Assembly (NCBI GenBank): GCA_027019845.1
Contig: JALUWE010000079.1
Coordinates: forward strand, 1 to 17,526
Source: Anaerolineales bacterium
GTDB taxonomy: Bacteria > Chloroflexota > Anaerolineae > Anaerolineales > JABWBV01
Length of the DNA stretch: 17,526 nucleotides
Reading direction: 5' to 3'
Shown: piece by piece, positions 8,871 through 16,065 of the stretch
Numbering within the stretch: position 1 is the stretch's first letter
How the letters are laid out: each line of letters opens with the position of its first letter
Notes under the pieces: generated by a model
The model's database searches: none
What the model saw: the letters and a program-made list of their open reading frames with translations, nothing else
Told to the model about the DNA's origin: nothing
Translations under genes and position numbers: made by a program

Positions 8871-9794
8871 ATGATTTTATACGTCAAAGGCAATCTGTTC
8901 CAATCGCCTGCCCAGGTCCTGGTTAACACAGTCAATACCGTGGGCGTGATGGGCAAAGGGGTGGCGCTGGAATTTAAGCGCCTGTTCCCGGAGATGTACC
9001 GTCAATATCGCGATTTGTGTGAGCGGGGGCAATTTTCCATTGGGCAATTGTGGCTATACAAGAGTCCGCAGAAATGGGTGCTGAACTTCCCCACCAAACA
9101 GCACTGGCGCGCCCCCTCGCGGGTGGAGTACATCGAGGCCGGGTTGCGCAAATTCACCCAGGTGTACAGCGATTGGGGCATCCACAGCATCGCTTTCCCC
9201 GCTTTGGGGTGCGGCAACGGCCAACTGGATTTCAAAACCCAGGTACAGCCCTTGATGGAGCGCTACCTGAGTCCCCTGCCGATTGATGTTTTCATCTACC
9301 CGGAAAAGGAAAGCGACTTCACTGAGCATTTGGATGTCGAAGTGATGAAAGCATGGCTGCGTTCCGAGCCAACCAGCCTGCCGTTCTCCGAGGTGTGGGA
9401 CGACCTGGTCGAACGGCTGCGCCGGAAGAGAGATTTCAAAACCGTTGCTCAGGGGAACCCGTTCAGCGTGCGGGTGAGTGAGGAACCGCCGGGATTGCAA
9501 ATCCTGGCTGCCGGGAAACCCTACCATGTGCATTACGAAACGCTGCTTTCCTTTTGGCAGCAATTGCGGACGTATGGCTTCTCCACCCGCAATATCGCGC
9601 CGGGCGTCAACCGGGTGCTCTCCTACCTGATACCGGTTTTCGTCGAGTTGCCTTATGTCACCCCCGTACACGTTGCCGAAGACTACAACAATTTACACAA
9701 GGCGGCTGTAACCGGTCTGCAAATCCTGCCCACCGCGTTTTCCCGGCAATCGGGGACTGCTCCAGTACAACTTGCCCTTTTCCCGGTTGAGTGA
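8871..9794 (+). CDS. orphan DarG-like macrodomain protein with an unassigned C-terminal domain
   Basis: The protein has 307 residues. Residues 1-145 are a DarG-type macrodomain: VNTVNTVGVMGKGVALEF (18-35), NFPTKQHWR (72-80) and PALGCGNGQLD (110-120), with K76 at the position of the active-site lysine region in DarG enzymes. DarG removes ADP-ribose from DNA and neutralises the toxin DarT. Residues about 155-307 form a further domain that I do not recognise; in DarG the C-terminal part contacts the toxin. No DarT gene is present, so this is an orphan antitoxin or a stand-alone ADP-ribosyl hydrolase. The ATG at 8871 has a GAGAGG site 8 bases upstream; an in-frame GTG at 8862 would overlap that site and is less likely. 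Confidence 0.9.
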   Translation: MILYVKGNLFQSPAQVLVNTVNTVGVMGKGVALEFKRLFPEMYRQYRDLCERGQFSIGQLWLYKSPQKWVLNFPTKQHWRAPSRVEYIEAGLRKFTQVYSDWGIHSIAFPALGCGNGQLDFKTQVQPLMERYLSPLPIDVFIYPEKESDFTEHLDVEVMKAWLRSEPTSLPFSEVWDDLVERLRRKRDFKTVAQGNPFSVRVSEEPPGLQILAAGKPYHVHYETLLSFWQQLRTYGFSTRNIAPGVNRVLSYLIPVFVELPYVTPVHVAEDYNNLHKAAVTGLQILPTAFSRQSGTAPVQLALFPVE

Positions 9795-9877
9795 GGGGAT
9801 GGCGTTGAAACAACCTGCGGCAGAATTTCGCGCTTTTCTGATCAAGAAGCTGGCCGCGCATCCAAAGGAACGATGCC

Positions 9878-10593
<716 letters not shown>

Positions 10594-10597
<4 letters not shown>

Positions 10598-10920
10598 ATT
10601 CATCCACCATCGTTGACCGCATCTGGAACTACTGCCACGTCCTGCGGGATGACGGCGTCTCTTACGGCGACTATCTGGAGCAGCTCACCTACCTGCTGTT
10701 CCTCAAGATGGACTACGAAAACGTCACCGAACTGGGCAAACCGAGCGTCATCCCCGCGCCCTACCGCTGGGGTACGCTGCGCCGCCTGGAAGGGACCGCT
10801 CTCGACGGCCATTACCGCAGGCCCCTGCGAGCGTTGGGCAGGACAGCAATTAACCCCTACGCCATTCACCAACACGGAGGACAAAAATGGAATACCGCAA
10901 CCTGGGCCGCACCGGCCTGA
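10594..10920 (+). pseudogene. hsdM: truncated N-terminus of type I restriction-modification methylase HsdM
   Basis: The frame starts MNSSTIVDRIWNYCHVLRDDGVSYGDYLEQLTYLLFLKM in type I methylase style, the N-terminal HsdM helical domain. The likeness continues to about residue 82 (LEGTALDGHYRRPLRALG, near base 10840) and then stops. The frame runs on for about 26 unrelated residues into the aldo/keto reductase gene. Full HsdM proteins are about 500 residues with an NPPF methylase motif; none is here, nor are hsdS or hsdR. It is a remnant. Its ATG overlaps the RAYT stop (ATGA). Confidence 0.8.
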
Positions 10921-11849
10921 AAGTCTCGGAACTGTGCATGGGCACCATGCAATTCGGCTGGACCGCGGACGAACCCCTGTCTCACAAAATTCTCTCCGCA
11001 GCCTTCGACGCCGGGGTCAACTTCATCGACACCGCGGACATCTACTCACGCTGGGCGGAGGGCAACCCGGGCGGGGTCGCGGAGGCGATCATCGGCCGCT
11101 GGATCAAACAGAGCGGCGTACCGCGCGATCAACTGGTCATCGCCACCAAAGTGCGCGGCGCGATGGGCGACGGCCCCAACGATCAGGGCCTCTCCCGCGC
11201 CCACATCATGAACGCGGTCGAGGCCTCCCTGCGCCGCCTGCAAACCGATTACATCGACCTGTACCAGACCCACTACTTCGACGTGGACACCCCCATCGAA
11301 GAGACCCTGCGCGCCCTGGACGATCTGGTGCGCCAGGGCAAGGTGCGCTACATCGGCTGCTCCAACTACCCGGCCTGGCGCCTGATGGAAGCCCTGTGGG
11401 TCTCGGACAAGCACGACCTGGCGCGCTACGACAGCCTGCAACCCCACTACAACCTGGCACACCGCGCCGAATTCGAGCGCGAGCTGGCGGACGTGTGCCG
11501 GACGTTCGGCCTGGGCGTGATCCCGTACAGCCCCCTGGCCGGTGGCTTCCTGACCGGCAAATACCGGGCGGACGCGCCCATCCCGGACAGCGACCGCGCC
11601 CGCGGCGTGCAGTCCCGCTACTTCAACGAACACGGCTGGCGGGTGCTGGCCGCGGTGGAAAAGCTGGCGCAAGAGCGGGGCAAATCCGTCTCGCAAATCG
11701 CGCTGGCCTGGCTGCTCTCCGACCCGCTGATCACCAGCCCGATCATCGGGCCGCGCACCCTCGAACAGTGGGAAGACAACGCCGGCGCCATCGGCCTGCG
11801 CCTGACCGACGAGGAAAAAGCCGCCCTGGACGAAGCCAGCAAATGGTAA
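10887..11849 (+). CDS. aldo/keto reductase
   Basis: The protein has 320 residues, the usual length for a single (beta/alpha)8 barrel. The catalytic tetrad is complete: D48 and Y53 (FIDTADIY), K88 (IATK) and H129 (LYQTHYFD). The C-terminal GPRTLEQWEDNAGAI is the NADP(H)-binding segment. The enzyme should reduce carbonyl groups in the cytoplasm using NADPH; the substrate cannot be read from sequence. The closest style is the YajO/Tas-like group with long loops. A GGAGGACAAAA ribosome site precedes the ATG. The gene lies alone on the plus strand, and the truncated hsdM frame overlaps its first 34 bases. A 9-bp repeat begins at the last base of its stop codon. Confidence 0.95.
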   Translation: MEYRNLGRTGLKVSELCMGTMQFGWTADEPLSHKILSAAFDAGVNFIDTADIYSRWAEGNPGGVAEAIIGRWIKQSGVPRDQLVIATKVRGAMGDGPNDQGLSRAHIMNAVEASLRRLQTDYIDLYQTHYFDVDTPIEETLRALDDLVRQGKVRYIGCSNYPAWRLMEALWVSDKHDLARYDSLQPHYNLAHRAEFERELADVCRTFGLGVIPYSPLAGGFLTGKYRADAPIPDSDRARGVQSRYFNEHGWRVLAAVEKLAQERGKSVSQIALAWLLSDPLITSPIIGPRTLEQWEDNAGAIGLRLTDEEKAALDEASKW

Positions 11850-11884
11850 AAGACATCCAAAGACCGCAAAGACCGCAAGGACCT
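11849..11884. repeat. 9-bp tandem array at the aldo/keto reductase stop codon
   Basis: Four nonamers run on from the last base of the TAA stop: AAAGACATC, CAAAGACCG, CAAAGACCG, CAAGGACCT. The last unit merges into the hairpin at 11880-11910. Confidence 0.75.
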
Positions 11885-11910
11885 CACAGGTCTTTGAGAC
11901 CTGTGAGGTC
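11880..11910. repeat. solo copy of the inverted-repeat ends between convergent genes
   Basis: A perfect 14-bp stem with a TTG loop is formed by GACCTCACAGGTCT and AGACCTGTGAGGTC. These are exactly the two ends of the 108/111-bp element, joined without its middle. It lies between convergent genes ending at 11849 (plus) and 11917 (minus), so it could act as a bidirectional terminator. No T-run follows on either strand. Confidence 0.8.
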
Positions 11911-11916
11911 TACCGT

Positions 11917-12783
11917 TTACGGCTCGTTGCTCAACACCAGATTCCCCGCGCCCATATCCACGGTGATGGTCAGCGTGGGGCCGTCGCCGCTCTGGGTGTA
12001 GGTGTTCCCCCCCGACTCCACCCACCCACCGCTGGCCGAGACATTGGTCAGAGCGCCCTCGAAGGTCACTTTGGCGTTCACCCCGGCAGGCACCACGATC
12101 TTGACGCTGCTCAGCCCAGATTCGATTTTCACGTTGGCGTCGCGCTGCAAATCGCCGGAGAAGTCGAGCACATAATTCCCCGCGCCGCTGGTAAACACCA
12201 GGGTGGCGAAATTCGCGTTCGCCAGCCCGCTCAGGGTGACGTTGGAGGCGCCGGTCTGGTAATCCAGAATGCCCATCTCCACCTGGTTGGGTTCGGAGAA
12301 AGATAGTTCCACATCGCTGGCGCCGTCCTCGATGATCAGGTTCTTCAGGCTCAGGCCGCCGAACTCGTAGCGGCCCACGTACGCGCCCGCTTTGATGTGC
12401 AGGGTCATGGGGGTGTCGCTCAGCTTCAGGTCCCATTCGTTCTTGACAGTTTCATCGAATTTCGGAATGCCGTCGATGTTCAAATCCCCCTGTTCGATCA
12501 GCACATTGCCGTCCTCGACCGAGACGATGGGTTGGAAATCGGCCACGTTGTAGGTGGCGCTGCCTTCCACCAGCCCTTCTTCGGCCCCTGGCGCGAGCGA
12601 TAGTTCGCCGCCGCCCAGCGAGAGGGTGAGCGCAACGTCCTCTGCATCCGGCAAGGGGACGCTGATCTCCTCGGTGACGGTTGGCCCGGTTTTGACTTCG
12701 CTTGCAGGCAAATTGATGTTGAGGGAGCAGGCCAGCGCGGCCAGCGCCAATGCCAGCACAGCCAGCAAAGGTTTACGCAACAT
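11917..12783 (-). CDS. Toast_rack / LiaF-C-like secreted lipoprotein
   Basis: The protein has 288 residues. The N-terminus is a lipoprotein signal with lipobox LAALAC (C19). The rest is a regular series of short beta strands with repeated Gly-Ala/Gly-Asn turns (for example EDGASDVELSFSEPN, TGASNVTLSGLANANF, TSGAGNYVLDFSGDLQ, ESGLSSVKIVVPAGV, DMGAGNLVLSNEP). This matches the Toast_rack/LiaF C-terminal type of right-handed beta domain. Such proteins are linked to envelope stress sensing; here the LiaF-like membrane half may be the separate gene at 14583-15212. A GGAGG site lies 8 bases before the ATG. The last strand ends close to the convergent hairpin. The function at molecular level is not known. 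Confidence 0.8.
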   Translation of the reverse strand: MLRKPLLAVLALALAALACSLNINLPASEVKTGPTVTEEISVPLPDAEDVALTLSLGGGELSLAPGAEEGLVEGSATYNVADFQPIVSVEDGNVLIEQGDLNIDGIPKFDETVKNEWDLKLSDTPMTLHIKAGAYVGRYEFGGLSLKNLIIEDGASDVELSFSEPNQVEMGILDYQTGASNVTLSGLANANFATLVFTSGAGNYVLDFSGDLQRDANVKIESGLSSVKIVVPAGVNAKVTFEGALTNVSASGGWVESGGNTYTQSGDGPTLTITVDMGAGNLVLSNEP

Positions 12784-12824
12784 GGTAATGCCTCCTGATT
12801 TTCGAGGTTAGAGAGTGGGGAGGG

Positions 12825-12905
12825 GGGATAGGGATAGGGATAGGGATAGGGATAGGGATAGGGAATTGTGAATTGTGAATTGTGAATTGTGAATGGTGAA
12901 TGGCA
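12825..12905. repeat. compound 6-bp and 7-bp tandem array
   Basis: Six perfect GGGATA hexamers (12825-12860) and a GGG are followed by AATTGTG heptamers (four perfect, then AATGGTG and AATGGCA; 12864-12905). The spacer 12784-13007 holds only this array, the 46-bp element and the array at the Kelch gene's stop. The apparent minus-strand Pro-Tyr repeat frame through it is an artefact of the hexamers. Confidence 0.95.
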
Positions 12906-12949
12906 TCCTGAGCGGAGGGTGGACGAAGGCCACTCGTAGTCGAAGGATG
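12904..12949. repeat. 46-bp intergenic palindromic element, complete copy 2
   Basis: The copy starts CATCCTGAGCGGAGGG and ends AGTCGAAGGATG, identical at both ends to the copy at 2257-2302. The centre differs but keeps a hairpin (GTGG...CCAC), a compensatory pattern. Confidence 0.75.
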
Positions 12950-12992
12950 GGGATTGGGTATTCGATCTATGTACGCTTTTCTGCAAGTTGCG

Positions 12993-13010
12993 GTTTCGAT
13001 TTCGATTTCA
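12993..13010. repeat. 6-bp array holding the stop codon of the Kelch gene
   Basis: Three hexamers (GTTTCG, ATTTCG, ATTTCA) run up to the TGA stop of the Kelch gene at 13008-13010, which is part of the last unit. Confidence 0.55.
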
Positions 13011-13943
13011 GGGTTGGAAACGAAACACACGTCCGGCGTTTTCGATGCCCCCCGCCCTGTCCGAACCGCCGAGCACGAACAACGCCCCCTCAACAACAGC
13101 GGCAGGGACCCCGTGCAGGGGTACCGGTAACCGTTCCGCTGCCATCCACTCGCCCGTCGCCGGGTCGAACATCTCGACGCTGTCCAGGGTTTGTTTTTTG
13201 CCGGATAGCACTTCCCCACCCATCACGATGATCGTGTTGTCCCGTACCGCGGCCGCGAAACCGGCGCGGGCGGTTTGCATGGGTGCGCCTGCTGCCCAAC
13301 TACCCGATTCAGGGTCATAGATTTCGACAGAATCAAGTTCTCCAACACCCTGCCAGCGGCCGCCCAACACGTACAATTTGCCGTCCAGTGCCACCGCAGC
13401 GGTGTGTTCACGCGCCTGCGCGAGTGGAGCGAGCATAACCCACTGGTCTGTAGCCGGATCGTAGCGCAGCAACGCGTTGCTGCCCCCAACGCCGCCTGCC
13501 ACATAGATGAACCCGCCCAGGCTGACCGCGGCCCCGGCGTTACGCGCCTCGGGCATGGGGGCGATGGGCGCCCACTGTTTGGTCTGGGGATCGAATACCC
13601 AGGCGTCCTCCTGGGGGGTCCAGTTGAGCAAGCCGGGCGCGCCCCCGAAAATGTAGATTTTGCCGTCATGCGCGGCGGCCATCAGGTGGTGGCGGGGTTC
13701 CGGCAGGGGCGCGAAGGTTGCCCAGGTATTTTGGGTGGGGTCAAACGCTTCGAATGCGCGTTCGCCCCCAAAGCCGCCGGGGACATAAATCAATCCGTCC
13801 AGCGCTACGGCTGGCATCTCGGAACGCGGGGTTGGCATCGAGGCCAGTTGCGCCCACGCGGGGCCCGGGGTAACTCCCCGGAAGCCGCGCCCGCAGCCGG
13901 TCAGCGCCAGTAACAGCACGTGCAGCACAATCCATCTCTTCAC
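13008..13943 (-). CDS. Kelch-repeat beta-propeller lipoprotein
   Basis: The protein has 311 residues. It has a lipoprotein signal with LTGC (C17), then six Kelch repeats of about 45-50 residues. Each has the pattern R-x-x-x-AAV-x-DGKIYVxGG ... YDPxTxxWxxxAPMP, so a complete six-bladed propeller is expected on the cell surface. Kelch propellers bind proteins or sugars; no galactose-oxidase catalytic residues are visible. The start is a GTG at 13943, overlapping the HD gene's stop by 4 bases (GTGA), so translation is probably coupled. The last blade ends almost at the stop codon. Confidence 0.92.
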   Translation of the reverse strand: MKRWIVLHVLLLALTGCGRGFRGVTPGPAWAQLASMPTPRSEMPAVALDGLIYVPGGFGGERAFEAFDPTQNTWATFAPLPEPRHHLMAAAHDGKIYIFGGAPGLLNWTPQEDAWVFDPQTKQWAPIAPMPEARNAGAAVSLGGFIYVAGGVGGSNALLRYDPATDQWVMLAPLAQAREHTAAVALDGKLYVLGGRWQGVGELDSVEIYDPESGSWAAGAPMQTARAGFAAAVRDNTIIVMGGEVLSGKKQTLDSVEMFDPATGEWMAAERLPVPLHGVPAAVVEGALFVLGGSDRAGGIENAGRVFRFQP

Positions 13944-14506
13944 GATTCCGCCAACCTCTCGATTTCGGACACCACGGCTGCCAGTTCGTCCACCAGATAC
14001 CCGCCGTACACCTGGCGAAAGATGTTCACCAGTTCACGGTAATACCACAACGTGCCCTCTTTGCCACCCTTGAAGCGCGGCCAGAGTTCCTCGCCGAGGG
14101 CGCGGTAGTCGCGCAAGATAGCGCGGGCGTTGTGCAACTTGTCGGCCAGGGAGATGAGCAGCACGTCCGGGCTGGCGTGGGGCAGATGGGCCAGGTAAGC
14201 CCGCTTGCGCTCCCGCCAGGGAGGTTTGGGGGTGGTGTCGCTGTCGGAGAGTTCGGCCACCATGTTCGCGACGCGTTCCCCGAAGCGGGCGCGGATCTCC
14301 CCCAGGGTTTTCCGTCCCCCCTGGTCTTCGACCGCGTCGTGCAGCAGCGCGGCAATGGCCTGGTCTTCGTCGCCGCCGTGTTCCAGCACCAGCGCGGTGA
14401 CGGCCATCAGGTGCGCGATGTAGGGCGTGCCCGCGCCTTTGCGCCTCTGCTGGCCGTGCAAACGGCAGGCGTACAGAAAGGCCTGTTCAAAACGGGATGT
14501 GAGCAT
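13940..14506 (-). CDS. HD-domain phosphohydrolase, SpoT/MESH1-like
   Basis: The protein has 188 residues. The metal-binding HD pattern is complete: H32 (YIAHLMAV), H56-D57 with ED at 60-61 (LLHDAVED), and D122 (LADKLHNARAI). This is the hydrolase half of RelA/SpoT proteins without synthetase or TGS domains, as in small alarmone hydrolases and MESH1. It could remove pyrophosphate from (p)ppGpp or dephosphorylate another nucleotide such as NADPH; the sequence does not decide. A strong AGGAGG site lies before the ATG. The 4-base overlap with the Kelch gene makes them one transcript, an odd pairing of a cytoplasmic hydrolase and a surface protein. Confidence 0.9.
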   Translation of the reverse strand: MLTSRFEQAFLYACRLHGQQRRKGAGTPYIAHLMAVTALVLEHGGDEDQAIAALLHDAVEDQGGRKTLGEIRARFGERVANMVAELSDSDTTPKPPWRERKRAYLAHLPHASPDVLLISLADKLHNARAILRDYRALGEELWPRFKGGKEGTLWYYRELVNIFRQVYGGYLVDELAAVVSEIERLAES

Positions 14507-14582
14507 TGGATACTTCCTCCTGCCCCTTACTCCCTGCCGCGTGTCCGGTTGCGTGCCCCAATGCCCGCTTCCCCATACTCGC

Positions 14583-15212
14583 TCACCCCGATTTCCGCAG
14601 CAACAGCCACAGGCCCAACAGGATCAGGACGGCCGGCCACAGGATTTTGAGCAATTGGGATGGCGGCATAAAACGCAACGCGCCGGCCAGAAACAGGCCG
14701 AACGCGGCCCACAACGCCCAGCGCTGGCGGCTGGCCCTGGGAGGGAGAACAGCCAGCACAAAAAACGTCAACCCCATGCCGAACAGGAAGATGCTGGTGT
14801 CCGACAGGCCACGTACCCCCTCCAGCGTGATCATGGCGGTGAGGCTGAACAGCACGCCCGCAGCCAGAATCGCCCACCAACGTTGGGGGGTGCGCAGATA
14901 CACAGCCGCGAACCCCACCCCCAGCAGGCCCAGAAACGCGGCGGTACTGCGTTCATCCGAGAGGCGCGGCAGCGGGAGCAGCTCCCACAACAAAACCAGC
15001 GCCAGCCCGAACAGCGCGAACGCAGGGATGGCCGCCCACCAGTTGGCGCGGCTTTTGAAAAACGCGCTCAAGAAAATCAGCCCGCCCAGCGCAAAGACGC
15101 CCCCCCACAGCAAATCGCTTTCGGGCAGCAGGTTGAAATTTTGCAACAGAAACAACACGCCTGCCAGAATGAGCAGCAGGCCCCATGTGGTGCGTTTGAA
15201 GAGAATTTTCAT
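14583..15212 (-). CDS. polytopic membrane protein, LiaI/LiaF-like transmembrane region (DUF5668-type)
   Basis: The protein has 209 residues and about eight hydrophobic helices, with almost no soluble loops. The N-terminal phrase WGLLLILAGVLFLLQNFNLLP and its echo near the C-terminus (LKILWPAVLILLGLWLLLRKSG) are typical of the LiaI-LiaF-like membrane region. No LiaF C-terminal beta domain is attached; a separate lipoprotein of that fold is encoded at 11917-12783. A role in envelope stress signalling is therefore possible. The ribosome site is weak (AGGT 9 bases upstream). The 76-base gap to the HD gene holds no gene. Confidence 0.75.
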   Translation of the reverse strand: MKILFKRTTWGLLLILAGVLFLLQNFNLLPESDLLWGGVFALGGLIFLSAFFKSRANWWAAIPAFALFGLALVLLWELLPLPRLSDERSTAAFLGLLGVGFAAVYLRTPQRWWAILAAGVLFSLTAMITLEGVRGLSDTSIFLFGMGLTFFVLAVLPPRASRQRWALWAAFGLFLAGALRFMPPSQLLKILWPAVLILLGLWLLLRKSG

Positions 15213-15230
15213 GTCAACCTACCTTGCGTG

Positions 15231-15361
15231 TTGTCTGATTGGTCTGACTTGTCCAACTTGTCCAACTTGTCTGATTGGTCTGACTTGTCTAACTTGTCTG
15301 ATTGGTCTGATTGGTCTACCCTGTCCACCTGCCTACCCTGTCTACCTGTTTACCTGTCTAT
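15231..15361. repeat. 9-bp tandem array overlapping the 3' end of the O-methyltransferase gene
   Basis: About 13 nonamers follow one another. ATTGGTCTG and ACTTGTCTG/ACTTGTCCA types dominate up to 15318. CCCTGTCCA / CCTGTCTAC types then lead into the coding sequence. The TAA stop (15350-15352) and the last codons (DR) lie inside the array. Confidence 0.9.
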
Positions 15362-15994
15362 CTTCACCGCGATCAGCGTCCCATCTCCTGCCGGGAAGAT
15401 GGTGCTGATCACGCGCGGATCAAATGCCACACGGCGGTTGAAATTATCGGTGGTGCGCACGTCGCCGTTGATGTTGGGGTCCAGGATGTTGCCGCTGCGG
15501 AAGGCATTGTGTGCCGCGATGATGCCGCCGGTACGCACGTTTTCGACGGCCCAATCGTAGTACGCATCGTAGCCCGACTTTTCCGCGTCGATGAACACCA
15601 GGTCGAAAGGCCCCTGAGGGGCAAGGTTCTCCAAAACCTGGTGCGCGTCCCCGACCACCACCTCCACCCGGCCGGCCAGCCCGGCGGCCTCGAAATGCTC
15701 TCTGGCGACCCCGGCATGTTTCGCGCTTTTTTCGATGGTGATCAGCTTCCCGCCAGGGGCCAGCCCGCGCGCGATCCAGATGCCGCTGTACCCGCCCAGC
15801 GTGCCGATCTCGACAGCCTTTTTGGCCTGGGCCGCGGCGGCCAGAAATTGCAGGAAGCGGCCTTCTTCGGCCTTGATGTTGATGGCGGGCAGCCCTTTTT
15901 CCGGGGTTTGCTGCCGCGTGTTGATCAGCGCACGATCTTCGCGCGCGAAGTGTTGGGTGATGTATTCGCTGAGGGGGTCGTTGTAAGTGGGCAT
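15350..15994 (-). CDS. class I SAM-dependent O-methyltransferase (catechol/caffeoyl-CoA type)
   Basis: The protein has 214 residues. It has the SAM-binding glycine motif VEIGTLGGYSG (61-71), the acidic strand end ITIEKS (85-90), VVVGDAHQVL (112-121) and LVFIDAEKSGYDAYYDW (132-148). In this cation-dependent family the metal is held by an Asp in FID and by an Asp-Asn pair in VVDN. Here D136 is present, but the pair reads AHNAF, so H162 replaces the Asp while N163 stays. The usual product is a methylated catechol-like compound; the substrate is unknown and the metal site may be altered. The start at 15994 has a weak AAAGGT site. The last residues lie in a 9-bp array. Confidence 0.9.
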   Translation of the reverse strand: MPTYNDPLSEYITQHFAREDRALINTRQQTPEKGLPAINIKAEEGRFLQFLAAAAQAKKAVEIGTLGGYSGIWIARGLAPGGKLITIEKSAKHAGVAREHFEAAGLAGRVEVVVGDAHQVLENLAPQGPFDLVFIDAEKSGYDAYYDWAVENVRTGGIIAAHNAFRSGNILDPNINGDVRTTDNFNRRVAFDPRVISTIFPAGDGTLIAVKIDR

Positions 15995-16065
15995 GGGAGA
16001 CCTTTGGGTGTCGGGTGTTTACGTGCGGCGTGCGTTACGCTTTGCAAGGATCGAAGCCGCATCCG

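Noticed and set aside
8884..9794. Complete DarTG toxin-antitoxin system
   Set aside because: Only the macrodomain partner is present; no DarT-like frame occurs on either strand within the window.
12773..13219. Minus-strand frame with a Pro-Tyr repeat
   Set aside because: The Pro-Tyr run is the translation of GGGATA hexamers; the rest is antisense or out of frame to the Kelch gene.
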